Positions 1 through 6,932 of a DNA stretch of 23,479 nucleotides are shown here, one piece after another. Positions within the stretch are counted from its first letter, which is position 1, and every line of letters starts with the position of its first letter. This stretch comes from JBBRWV01 sp038248985 (GTDB lineage Bacteria; Planctomycetota; Phycisphaerae; WQYP01): NCBI GenBank assembly GCA_038248985.1, contig JBBRWV010000049.1, positions 1 through 23,479 on the forward strand. Reading direction: 5' to 3'. The translations under genes and the position numbers were made by a program. The notes under the pieces are model-generated. The model saw only the letters and a list, made by a program, of their open reading frames with translations, was not told where the DNA came from and ran no database searches.

Positions 1-29
1 CTACAATCCCCCCCCAAGGAGACCTAATC

Positions 30-1688
30 ATGCCCATCCATCTCGATCCCCAAGGCTATTTCCACGACGGCCAAAAACGCATCATCCCCATCGGCGCCAA
101 CTACTGGCCCGCCTCCGTCGGCGTCGAAATGTGGCAAAAATTCCCCGGCGAAGAAATCCGCCACGACCTCGCCACCATGAAATCCCTCGGACTCAACTGC
201 CTCCGCTTCTTCCTCCGCTGGCAGGATTTCGAACCCGAACCCGGCGTCTACGACGAAGCCATGTTCGACAAACTCCGCCAAATCCTCCGCTGGTGTCAGG
301 AACGCGCCATCTGGGCTCACCCCTCCCTCTTCGTCGGCTTCATGTCCGGCGGCACCTTCTGGCCCAAATGGAAAAACGACCGCAACCTCTACGCCGACCC
401 CCAAGTCGCCGCCCGCTCCCTCGCCTTTGCTCGCCGCGCCACCGAAGTCATTGCCGAATTCAAAGACACCGTCATCGCCATCGACCACGGCAACGAAATG
501 TGCTGCCTCAAAGACTCCTTCAACGCCCCCCCCGCCGCCGTCATCACCTGGTGCCAGGCCATCAACGAAGTCATCCGCTCCGTCTGGCCCGACGCCCTCA
601 CCATCTCCGGCAACGAGCAAAACCAATTCCTCAATGACTCCGGCTGGCGCTTCGGACAGCAACCCGGCTGCAGCATGTACTCCATGCACGCCTACCCCGT
701 CGAAGCCTGGCACAACGTCCGCTTCGACGGCCTCACCGACCCCTTCTGCCACACCCTCCTGCCCTTCTACACCAAGGTCGCCCGCGCCTTCGGACCCGTC
801 TGGGTCCAGGAGTTCGGCACCATCGTCACCTTCGGCAAAAAGCAGCAAGACACCTACCTCCGCGCCATCCTCCCCGCCTGCTGGAAAGCCGGTGCCAACG
901 GTTTCCTCTGGTGGTGCCTCCGCGACATCACCGCCCCCCTCTTCCCCTACACCCAGCACGGCTTCGAAGGCACCCTGGGCCTCATCGACTCCAACGACAA
1001 GGTCAAACCCGGACTCGAATACTATCTCGAATTCGCCAAATCCCTCGCCACGCTCCCCGAACCCCAGCCCGACCCCGCCCAGCCCGTCATCGGCCTCTAC
1101 GCCCCCAAACACTTCTACAACCGCGACAACCCTGCGGCCCTTAACAACCCCGGTGCCTTCAGCAAGCACCTCATCGTCGCCAACCACCTCCTCACCACGC
1201 TCGGCTACGAAACCCGCATTGTCCGTGGCGACCAAAACCTCCCCGAAGACCTCACCACCCTCCTCATCCCCAGTGTCCTCATCGGCGCCGAAGAAGTCCC
1301 CGCCCTCCGCGACTGGGTCTCCAACGGCGGCAACCTCCTCTGGCACGGCCCCGATCCCGTCAACTGGGGTCCGCAGTATATCGAGCTGTTGGGCGCCAAA
1401 CCCGTCGACTACCGCCTCCGCCGCGACACCGTCGTCGCCCTCGGCGGCAAGTCCTGGAAATTCGGCTCCTGGCCGCGCGGCATGCGCGTCGAAGTCATGC
1501 CCGAAACCGCCGCCGTCTGGGGCACCGACGAAGAATCCCGCCTCCCCGTCATCCTGCATCACCGCGTCGGAAAAGGCCGCGTGATCGCCGTGTTGCCGCA
1601 GGTGGAAGATTCCATCGCCAGCCAGACCCCCAATCACGGCCACTGGAGTGACTGGTACGCCGCGATCCTGCAAAAGTTCCAGGATTGA
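30..1688 (+). CDS. Clan GH-A (GH5-like) glycoside hydrolase with C-terminal GATase-like domain
   Basis: The 552-residue product probably hydrolyses a beta-linked glycan. Residues 1-340 look like a (beta/alpha)8 barrel of clan GH-A: an early GANYWP segment, the motif DHGNEM with Glu156 as likely acid/base, and WVQEFGT with Glu261 as likely nucleophile. That spacing and the NE/QEFG contexts fit GH5 and related beta-mannanases and beta-galactosidases. Residues about 352-552 (VIGLYAPKHF onward, LLIPSVLIG, DWVSNGGNLLWHG) resemble the class I glutamine-amidotransferase-like domain found after the barrel in GH42-type enzymes. No signal peptide is visible, so it is probably cytoplasmic and acts on imported oligosaccharides. 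The ATG is supported by AAGGAG at 16-21, eight bases upstream. Its neighbours give no substrate clue. The fold assignment is firm; GH subfamily and substrate are not. Confidence 0.85.
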   Translation: MPIHLDPQGYFHDGQKRIIPIGANYWPASVGVEMWQKFPGEEIRHDLATMKSLGLNCLRFFLRWQDFEPEPGVYDEAMFDKLRQILRWCQERAIWAHPSLFVGFMSGGTFWPKWKNDRNLYADPQVAARSLAFARRATEVIAEFKDTVIAIDHGNEMCCLKDSFNAPPAAVITWCQAINEVIRSVWPDALTISGNEQNQFLNDSGWRFGQQPGCSMYSMHAYPVEAWHNVRFDGLTDPFCHTLLPFYTKVARAFGPVWVQEFGTIVTFGKKQQDTYLRAILPACWKAGANGFLWWCLRDITAPLFPYTQHGFEGTLGLIDSNDKVKPGLEYYLEFAKSLATLPEPQPDPAQPVIGLYAPKHFYNRDNPAALNNPGAFSKHLIVANHLLTTLGYETRIVRGDQNLPEDLTTLLIPSVLIGAEEVPALRDWVSNGGNLLWHGPDPVNWGPQYIELLGAKPVDYRLRRDTVVALGGKSWKFGSWPRGMRVEVMPETAAVWGTDEESRLPVILHHRVGKGRVIAVLPQVEDSIASQTPNHGHWSDWYAAILQKFQD

Positions 1689-1707
1689 ACCCCGCCGCCC
1701 ACCGCGC

Positions 1708-1731
1708 AAAAAGAACCACCAGTCAAGGTGG
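1708..1731 (-). terminator. Possible rho-independent terminator for the zinc-ribbon gene
   Basis: On the - strand a 5-bp stem (CCACC/GGTGG, arms 1727-1731 and 1716-1720) with a six-base loop is followed directly by TTCTTTTT (1715-1708). It lies about 90 bases past the stop of the - strand zinc-ribbon gene. The stem is short, so this is tentative. Confidence 0.4.
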
Positions 1732-1822
1732 ACGGGCGAAGGCACACGGGTCCGAATGCCTGCGCAGCGACCACGTCAACAGGTGGTTCGATAGCGTCAG
1801 TCCAACTGCCGCCGCAACGCGT

Positions 1823-1999
1823 TTAGCGCGCCGGCGTCGGCTGGGGCGCCTGGGTCGGAATCTTGAACAGCGTCGTGCAATTGGAGCACTTCACGTTCTT
1901 CCCGCGGGCCGTCTCCGGCACTACCAGGATGCTGCGGCATTTCAGGTTGGGGCACATGATGCGAATGTTTTTTACCGGGTTCACAATGACGTCCTCCAT
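1823..1999 (-). CDS. Small MJ0042-like zinc-ribbon protein
   Basis: This 58-residue protein starts at the ATG complementary to 1997-1999 and ends at TAA (1823-1825). Residues 14-47 carry CPNLKC, then VPETARGKNVK, then CSNC followed by TTLFKIP. Four cysteines (16, 21, 38, 41) thus form a CX4C...CX2C zinc knuckle pair. The pattern matches the small MJ0042-type zinc fingers, usually found at the N-termini of larger proteins and as short free proteins in Planctomycetes. The role is unknown; binding to nucleic acid or protein partners is typical of such folds. The tail after residue 48 is proline-rich and short, so no second domain exists. No clear Shine-Dalgarno sequence precedes the ATG. The gene stands alone between the glycosidase and the DinB-like gene. 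Confidence 0.75.
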   Translation of the reverse strand: MEDVIVNPVKNIRIMCPNLKCRSILVVPETARGKNVKCSNCTTLFKIPTQAPQPTPAR

Positions 2000-2011
2000 G
2001 TGAGTATCAAC

Positions 2012-2034
2012 AGGGCCAGGGAAACCTTGGCCCT
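2012..2034. other. GC-rich hairpin upstream of the zinc-ribbon gene
   Basis: AGGGCCA (2012-2018) pairs with TGGCCCT (2028-2034). An inner GG/CC pair closes a GAAA tetraloop, with one bulged T. It falls 12-35 bases upstream of the zinc-ribbon ATG on the - strand, so it could fold in that 5' untranslated region. No T-run follows on either strand, so a terminator is unlikely. Confidence 0.4.
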
Positions 2035-2183
2035 ACCGCCGCTAATCGGTTCGATATTCACCCGGGTTTAGATGCGATTAATGTGTGCCCATAAAAATTC
2101 GCCCAAGCCCCTCCCAAAATGGGCGATTTCCCCACGTCCCCGTCACCCCCCTCTACCCTCCTTCGGGCTTCCACCCCGCCCTA

Positions 2184-2672
2184 TCAAAACAGAATCGGTT
2201 TGCCCAGCTTGCGCCGCAACACTTGAATCTGTCCAATATGCATAGCCGTATGCCCAATCAACAACTGCACCAAATCCAGCACCGTCGGCGCCAATCTACG
2301 AATGTGCTCCGGACTCTGTGTCGCAAATTGCTCCGGCGTCGCCGTTTGCGCAAAGTCAATCGCCACCACCCGCACCTTCTCAAACGTCGCCAGTAGCACG
2401 TCTTTCGTCAAGAAATTCTCCGCCCCGTCGAGATTCGTCTTCGACCGCGCGTACAAATCCCCAAATTTCTCCGGCAGTTCCACCACCTTCCCTCCCCCCA
2501 TCGCCACAATCGCCGCCTCCGACTTGATCAGATGCCCGATCTGCCAATTCCCATGATTCGCCCCCGCCACCGGCCGCGTCAGCAATTCACCATCCGTCAT
2601 ATCCGCCAAAGTCATCTTCACCATCTCCATGCTGCCCTTCAGGGACGTCGCCAGGTGGTCCTTCAAATACAT
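2184..2672 (-). CDS. DinB-family (four-helix, metal-binding) protein
   Basis: The 162-residue product has the DinB/YfiT fold signature: His47 in NWQIGHLIK and a HTAMH pair (His141, His145) near the C-terminus. Together these make the three-histidine metal site typical of the family. Members include DNA-damage-inducible proteins of unknown activity and thiol-dependent S-transferases that use bacillithiol or mycothiol; nothing here separates these options. The ATG at 2672 is preferred over a TTG 24 bases upstream because GGAG sits eight bases before it. Helix-rich spacing (MYLKDHLATSLKGSMEMV, then TLADMTDGELLTRP) also fits the usual N-terminus. It diverges from the 90-residue unknown gene and probably uses the symmetric promoter at 2726-2754. 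Confidence 0.85.
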   Translation of the reverse strand: MYLKDHLATSLKGSMEMVKMTLADMTDGELLTRPVAGANHGNWQIGHLIKSEAAIVAMGGGKVVELPEKFGDLYARSKTNLDGAENFLTKDVLLATFEKVRVVAIDFAQTATPEQFATQSPEHIRRLAPTVLDLVQLLIGHTAMHIGQIQVLRRKLGKPILF

Positions 2673-2725
2673 CGAAATCGCTCCAAAAACGAACAATTAC
2701 TAACAGCTTAAAAATAACCACATGC

Positions 2726-2754
2726 ATTGTAACGCCCCGTGTTACGGTTACAAT
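2726..2754. promoter_or_regulatory. Symmetric bidirectional promoter / operator dyad
   Basis: ATTGTAAC (2726-2733) and GTTACAAT (2747-2754) are a perfect 8-bp inverted repeat with a 13-bp centre. Read on either strand the same element gives TTGTAA, 16 bases, TACAAT, which is a reasonable sigma70 -35/-10 pair. The - reading would start transcription about 50 bases before the DinB-family ATG. The + reading would start about 140 bases before the 90-residue gene. An additional GTTAC at 2741-2745 lies inside. It could equally be the operator of a dimeric regulator. Confidence 0.5.
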
Positions 2755-2899
2755 TTATTCGCGATTAGTCCAAACAGCCCAATTTCAAGAAAAATCCCTG
2801 CACTTTGCAAAAATTGCTAGCCTTTTATAGGGCATTGTGTTCTAGTTAAGCGTGGTTTCTGATAGCAATACGGTTGGCGGCAAGAACAAGGGGTTGGCC

Positions 2900-3172
2900 A
2901 TGCGAACGGCAATACACGCTCATAAACTTGGTAAAGAAGAACTCGAAGAAATCGCTGCGGGTGACAAATCCAGCCGCATCGACGATATGGAATTTCTCGA
3001 AACTCTCGCCTGTCGTCATTGTATGATCATGCCGCCCTGGGTTTATCATGTGACCCGCAACGGCACGCTCGAGCACGTCACACCCGTGCGCTACACTGAG
3101 GAATATGAGTTGGACAAAGCCAACATTCTCCTGGCGGTGATGAAACGCCTTCACGGCGACCAAGTTCACTGA
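2900..3172 (+). CDS. Hypothetical protein, 90 residues
   Basis: I do not recognise this protein. From the ATG at 2900 it has 90 residues, no signal peptide and no membrane segment. It has an acidic helical stretch (KLGKEELEEIAAGD), a CRHC pair near the middle (two cysteines only, so not a full zinc finger), and a tryptophan/tyrosine segment (PPWVYHV). An in-frame GTG at 2852 would add 16 residues, but AAGGGG at 2888-2893, six bases before the ATG, favours 2900. Codon use is less C-biased than in the operons to the right. It diverges from the DinB-family gene and converges on rsmB with a 26-base gap. It is probably a real gene, because the start and ribosome-binding site are good and the frame is not a shadow of another gene. 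Confidence 0.6.
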   Translation: MRTAIHAHKLGKEELEEIAAGDKSSRIDDMEFLETLACRHCMIMPPWVYHVTRNGTLEHVTPVRYTEEYELDKANILLAVMKRLHGDQVH

Positions 3173-3198
3173 CCAATTCAACGCTTCGACCGCCCCGG

Positions 3199-4596
3199 TC
3201 AGCTGAGAAGCGCAAAGAACCCGCCGTCATGCGTGGCTGCGGGGTCGTCCGACGTTGCCGGCAACGTGAAATCGTGCTTCGCAATCTTCAACCCCTGGGG
3301 GAAATCCTTCAGCAGCGCACGCACCAGCTTCTCATTTTCTTCCGGATCAATTGAACACGTCGAGTACACCAGCAACCCGCCCAAATTCAGATACGCGCCA
3401 CCCTGAATCAGCAGATTCTTCTGCAACGTATGCAGTTCCTCATGATCCAGCGATGCCCAACGCCACCGCGATTGCACGCGCTTGGCGAACACGCCCGTAT
3501 TCGAACACGGTACATCCACCAGCACCGCATCAAATTTCCCGCCCGCTTCCCCACCTGCCGCCAATATATGATCCGCCAGTTCCGTCGCCACCACCGTGGT
3601 GATGTTGGTAATCTTCGCGGCCTTGGCCCGCGCTGCCAGGCGCACCAGCTTCAATGAATCCACATCGGAGGCAATGATCTGCGCCTCGGGAAAAACTCGC
3701 GCGAGTTGAATCGACTTCGTCCCCAACCCGGCGCACAGATCCAACACGCGCTTGATCTTCACGCCCGCCTTCGCCGCCTGTTCGGCTATCGCCAGCACCG
3801 GCTTGGCGGATGTCGGATCCTGCGGCGACAGCGTGCCCTCCTGCACCAACTTCTCCACGATTGGATTCCACCCCTCCTTGGCCACCAGGAAATGCTTGGC
3901 CGTCGTATGCGCCACCAACCCCGCCAGCGACGAAATATCCAGCGTGTCTTTATCCGCCCGCAACGTCACCACCGGCCGACGATTGTTGGCCAGCAGAATG
4001 TCGGATGTCACCTCGTCGCCGTAATGCTTCCGCAGATAATTGACGTAGGCCGACGGATGGCTTCGCACCACTGAAAGATGCGCCGTCGGTGTAGTCACCG
4101 GATCGGCAAAAATGTCCTCGCTCAACTGCACACTGTTTGCAGAACCCGTGGCGAAGGCCCGGCGACTGCTCAACTTCCCCTCCACGCGTGTCGGCTTCAA
4201 GCGAGTTATTCCACGCAACACGGCGTTGACCAAACCCGCCGCGGCCCGCGTGGATTTCATCTTCTTCGCCAGGTCCACCGTCGTGTCCACCGCTGCATAA
4301 TTCGCCGTCCCCTCCTGCAGCAACAACTGATACGTTCCGATCCACAACAGCACGCGCACCGGATGATCCACCGACTCCAGCGTCTGCTTCAACCGCGAGG
4401 CAATGATCTCATCGAGCAGATTCCGCCAGCGAATGACCCCCGTCACCATGTCAAACGCAAACGACCGATCGCGCGGCGTCAGCCCCGCCCACGGATCCTC
4501 GCCCGCCACCAGCGTGCGCTCCGGCAACTGCGGCGGATCCTGCAGCACATGCCAACGACTCAACAGACGAAACGCTTGTTCACGAGAAGACGCCAT
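3199..4596 (-). CDS. rsmB: 16S rRNA (cytosine(967)-C(5))-methyltransferase RsmB
   Basis: This 465-residue protein matches the RsmB/Sun/NOL1 family, which uses S-adenosylmethionine to methylate C5 of a cytosine in 16S rRNA. Residues 1-135 form the NusB-like RNA-binding domain (REQAFRLLSRW, RDRSFAFDMVTGVIRWRNLLD, NAVLRGI). The Rossmann methyltransferase domain has motif I DLCAGLGTK (286-294), motif IV DVPCSNTG (361-368) and motif VI YSTCS (411-415). Both family cysteines are present: Cys364 and the nucleophile Cys414. The protein ends in DGGFFALLS, as the family usually does. A longer, Ser/Thr-rich linker (about 133-175) joins the domains. The ATG has AGGTG five bases upstream. It lies 25 bases downstream of the histidine kinase gene on the same strand, suggesting co-transcription. 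Confidence 0.93.
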   Translation of the reverse strand: MASSREQAFRLLSRWHVLQDPPQLPERTLVAGEDPWAGLTPRDRSFAFDMVTGVIRWRNLLDEIIASRLKQTLESVDHPVRVLLWIGTYQLLLQEGTANYAAVDTTVDLAKKMKSTRAAAGLVNAVLRGITRLKPTRVEGKLSSRRAFATGSANSVQLSEDIFADPVTTPTAHLSVVRSHPSAYVNYLRKHYGDEVTSDILLANNRRPVVTLRADKDTLDISSLAGLVAHTTAKHFLVAKEGWNPIVEKLVQEGTLSPQDPTSAKPVLAIAEQAAKAGVKIKRVLDLCAGLGTKSIQLARVFPEAQIIASDVDSLKLVRLAARAKAAKITNITTVVATELADHILAAGGEAGGKFDAVLVDVPCSNTGVFAKRVQSRWRWASLDHEELHTLQKNLLIQGGAYLNLGGLLVYSTCSIDPEENEKLVRALLKDFPQGLKIAKHDFTLPATSDDPAATHDGGFFALLS

Positions 4597-4621
4597 TCTT
4601 CACCTAAAAGAGAACCAACAC

Positions 4622-5386
4622 TCAGGTTGCCAGCGGCAATTCCACACGAAAATTCGTACCCTGCCCCGGCTCCGAAGTCACCGAAATCAAACCCCCATGC
4701 TCCTCAATGATACGCCGCGTCGTCGGCAGGCCCAGTCCCGTCCCGCCTTTCTTCGTCGTATAGTACGCGTCAAAAATGTAAGGGAGATTCGCCGCCGGTA
4801 TCCCCACGCCCGTGTCCGACACATGCAAGATCACCTGCGCCCGGCTCGCCAGCGTCCGAATCAGCAACTCTCCGCCTTGCGGCATCGCCTGCACCGCGTT
4901 CAACATCAAATTCAACAAGGCCTGCTTGAATAAATTCGTGTCCAGCCGGCACGTCGGGTTCTCCGGCGACAGCGACGTCAGTATCCGCACCTGGTGCGCC
5001 TGCGCCTGGGGCAGTAGAAAATCCACCAAATCCTCCACGATCTCATTGATCGCCACCTGCTCCAATCGCAATTCGATCCGCCCCGCGTAACGCAGAAAAT
5101 CATCCAGCGTCTGCCGCATGCGATCCGCTTCTTTTTTCAACGTTTGCAGGCGCGTCCGCGATCGCTCCCCCACCGGCCCGTCCGCGTTGCTGAACGATTC
5201 CGCCAGATCCTCTTCCAGCAACTGCAAATTCAGTTTCAACGTCGAGAGCGGATTCTTCAACTCGTGCGCCAGACTCGCCGCCAGCTTCCCCATCTCCGCC
5301 AACTGGTTCAGCCGCGCAACGCGCTCATCCTCCCGCCGCATCTTCCGCGGGCGCTTGTCTTGTGCTGTAATAGTCGGATCGCTCAT
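4622..5386 (-). CDS. Soluble two-component sensor histidine kinase
   Basis: The 254-residue protein is a minimal histidine kinase without transmembrane segments or a recognisable sensor domain. The dimerisation/phosphoacceptor domain carries SLAHELKNPLSTL with His41. The ATPase domain follows: N-box NLMLNAVQAM (159-168), G1 box DTGVGI (191-196), F-box region YIFDAYYTTKKGG, G2 box GTGLGL (215-220). The HELKNPL box and the FDAYYTTK-type segment resemble NtrB-like kinases. A charged N-terminus of about 25 residues precedes a helix (ERVARLNQLAEMGKLAA), so input may come from a partner protein. No response regulator is adjacent; the next gene in the transcript is rsmB. The ATG at 5386 has no strong ribosome-binding site. 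A candidate promoter lies at 5428-5456. Confidence 0.9.
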   Translation of the reverse strand: MSDPTITAQDKRPRKMRREDERVARLNQLAEMGKLAASLAHELKNPLSTLKLNLQLLEEDLAESFSNADGPVGERSRTRLQTLKKEADRMRQTLDDFLRYAGRIELRLEQVAINEIVEDLVDFLLPQAQAHQVRILTSLSPENPTCRLDTNLFKQALLNLMLNAVQAMPQGGELLIRTLASRAQVILHVSDTGVGIPAANLPYIFDAYYTTKKGGTGLGLPTTRRIIEEHGGLISVTSEPGQGTNFRVELPLAT

Positions 5387-5427
5387 TCCGACATTCTACC
5401 GCAAAAGGCTACACAGAGTGCTCTCCC

Positions 5428-5456
5428 CGCATACTCAACGCGGTCAACATCGTCAA
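5428..5456 (-). promoter_or_regulatory. Candidate sigma70 promoter for the kinase-rsmB pair
   Basis: On the - strand TTGACG (5456-5451) is separated by 17 bases from TATGCG (5433-5428). That gives a start about 35 bases before the kinase ATG. The -35 box is good and the -10 box is weak. Confidence 0.35.
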
Positions 5457-5524
5457 TAACTTCCTCGTTTGGCAAAAAGCATCACGTAGCCACAGTCGGT
5501 ACACCGATACGCGTCAGCGATTTC
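5453..5524 (-). pseudogene. Possible remnant of a small zinc-ribbon gene
   Basis: On the - strand a short frame ending at TGA (5453-5455) reads AYRCTDCGYVMLFAKRGSY, with the CX2C-G pattern of a rubredoxin-like or zinc-ribbon knuckle. The frame has no ATG, GTG or TTG upstream of the cysteines. A GTG-initiated frame (GTG at 5544-5542, reading VSDESQLKSL) lies just upstream, one base out of phase. A single-base frameshift could have split one small gene. Only two cysteines are seen and the stretch is very short, so chance is a serious alternative. Confidence 0.22.
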
Positions 5525-5623
5525 AGCTGCGACTCGTCGGACACTCGCCCATGCCCAACACGCGACCCGCCTCTCCCACCGATCCAGCGCCTACACTCAT
5601 GTATCCGTATGGAGGACCTGCAC

Positions 5624-6052
5624 ATGCCCAATATCCCATCCATCCTGCTCGTCGCCTTCTCCCTCCTTCCTCTCACTGCCTGCGACAAGCCCACGGAAAC
5701 CCCGCCACCACCCGCAACCAAAAAACCCGCCGCCCCCGCGCCCACTCCCACTCCTCCCTCCACAACTCCCCCACGTTCCCCCGCTCTCTCCCGCGAGCCC
5801 CTTGATGCCCGCGTGCAGCGCGCCGGCTCCGTCTCACCACCCCACCCCGCAACCCCCACGGACAACTCCGCGGCCGGTCAATCCCTCACCCGCACCCTCC
5901 CCACCTCCGACGAAGTCTCCGTCTTCAAAGACAACCAGTGGCTCCCCGCCCGCATCCGCCAACGCAACGGCCAGCGTGCCTTGGTCGAATTCGATGGCCG
6001 CTCTTCTTCCGAAAATCAATGGGTGTCCGCTGACCGCGTCAGACCGCGCTAG
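5624..6052 (+). CDS. Lipoprotein with C-terminal Agenet/Tudor-like domain
   Basis: The 142-residue product begins with MPNIPSILLVAFSLLPLTAC, a type II signal peptide whose lipobox LTAC puts the lipidated cysteine at position 20. Residues 21-94 are a disordered Pro/Thr/Ala-rich linker. Residues 95-142 form a compact SH3-like module: EVSVFKDNQWLPARI, NGQRALVEFDG, NQWVSADRVRPR. The W-x-PA-x-I ... V-x-FDG ... WV-x-x-DRVR spacing resembles Agenet/Tudor-knot domains, which bind peptides or nucleic acids in eukaryotes and are of unknown role in bacterial envelopes. The ATG at 5624 is chosen because GGAGG at 5611-5615 lies eight bases upstream; an in-frame ATG at 5609 overlaps that site. The 3' end overlaps the convergent BKACE gene by 14 bases. 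Function is unknown. Confidence 0.75.
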   Translation: MPNIPSILLVAFSLLPLTACDKPTETPPPPATKKPAAPAPTPTPPSTTPPRSPALSREPLDARVQRAGSVSPPHPATPTDNSAAGQSLTRTLPTSDEVSVFKDNQWLPARIRQRNGQRALVEFDGRSSSENQWVSADRVRPR

Positions 6053-6932
6053 GCCGCTTGCACGCTTCCGATGTCACCCCAATCCGCGCTGCCGGTTCAC
6101 GCAGCCCGATCATCTGTCGCGCCTCACCCGCCGTGGCAATTTCTCTCCCCACTCGGCGCGCAATCTGCACCAGCCGCTCTATAAACATCGCATTCGTTGC
6201 CAGCGTCGTCCGCCCTTCATCAAACCACAAATTATCTTCCAGCCCCACCCGCACATGCCCGCCCAGCTCAATCGCCATCGTGTTCATCGCCAACTGAAAC
6301 CGCCCGATCCCCGCCGCTGCCCACGTCGTTTCCTTCGGCAGCGCACGCACGCACCCCTCCAAGTTGCTTCGCGTCGCACTCAGCGTTCCCAAATTTCCCA
6401 GCAGCACATTGCAGTACAACGGTGCCTGCAAAACTCCCTGCTTGATCAAATAATGCGTAAACTCCGCCATCCCCAATTCAAACACTTCCAACTCCGGCAC
6501 GATCCCCCGCTCCAACATCCGCCGCCCCAGCGCGCGAATCATATCCGGCGCATTCATCGACGCATCTTTCGCAAAATTCATCGACCCCAGCGTCAGCGAT
6601 GCCATCTCCGGCGCAGGATCCGTCACCTCCAGCACCGCACTCCGCTGTTCAAACAACTTGTGCGTCCGCCCCGATGTCGACACGCACAAGATCACCTCCG
6701 GACACGCCGCGCGCACCCCGCGCAAAATTCCGCGGTACACCTCCGGCACATACGTGGCCAATCCCATTTCATCCCGCGCATGCAAATGCAAAATCGCCGC
6801 TCCCGCATCCACGCACCGCCGCGCATCGGCCACAATCTCCTCCACCGAGATCGGCACATGCGGCGAATCCGCCTTCATCGGCACCATCCCCGTGATCGCC
6901 GCGTTGATGATAACTTTTTCCGTCATGCCCAT
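6039..6932 (-). CDS. BKACE family (DUF849) beta-keto acid cleavage enzyme
   Basis: The 297-residue protein belongs to the BKACE family. These Zn-dependent TIM-barrel enzymes condense a beta-keto acid with acetyl-CoA to give acetoacetate and a new acyl-CoA; the founding member Kce acts on 3-keto-5-aminohexanoate in lysine fermentation. Family landmarks visible are INAAITG (9-15), HLHARD (49-54, metal histidines His49 and His51), VSTSGR (84-89) and VRVGLEDN (227-234), with Glu232 as likely metal ligand and Asp233 as catalytic residue. Substrate cannot be read from sequence. The ATG at 6932 overlaps the stop of the upstream acyltransferase as TAATG, and GAGG lies eight bases before it, so translation is probably coupled. 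This context suggests it makes an acyl-CoA for that acyltransferase; this is inference. Confidence 0.9.
   Translation of the reverse strand: MGMTEKVIINAAITGMVPMKADSPHVPISVEEIVADARRCVDAGAAILHLHARDEMGLATYVPEVYRGILRGVRAACPEVILCVSTSGRTHKLFEQRSAVLEVTDPAPEMASLTLGSMNFAKDASMNAPDMIRALGRRMLERGIVPELEVFELGMAEFTHYLIKQGVLQAPLYCNVLLGNLGTLSATRSNLEGCVRALPKETTWAAAGIGRFQLAMNTMAIELGGHVRVGLEDNLWFDEGRTTLATNAMFIERLVQIARRVGREIATAGEARQMIGLREPAARIGVTSEACKRPSAV

Noticed and set aside
427..1584. Long + open frame of 385 codons rich in Pro, Ser and Thr
   Set aside because: It is a shifted reading of the glycosidase gene. Its composition is what C-rich third positions give in a shifted frame, and it has no motifs.
24..1745. 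573-codon - strand frame rich in Gly and Val
   Set aside because: It is antisense to the glycosidase gene with no family motifs and the same compositional origin.
1685..2071. Arg-rich + frame of 128 codons
   Set aside because: It overlaps the real zinc-ribbon gene on the other strand, starts at TTG and has no motif or ribosome-binding site.
3182..3212. CGCTTC...GAAGCG inverted repeat between the convergent 90-residue gene and rsmB
   Set aside because: The stem is only six pairs with a large interior and no T-run, and it reaches into the rsmB coding end. Not enough for a terminator call.
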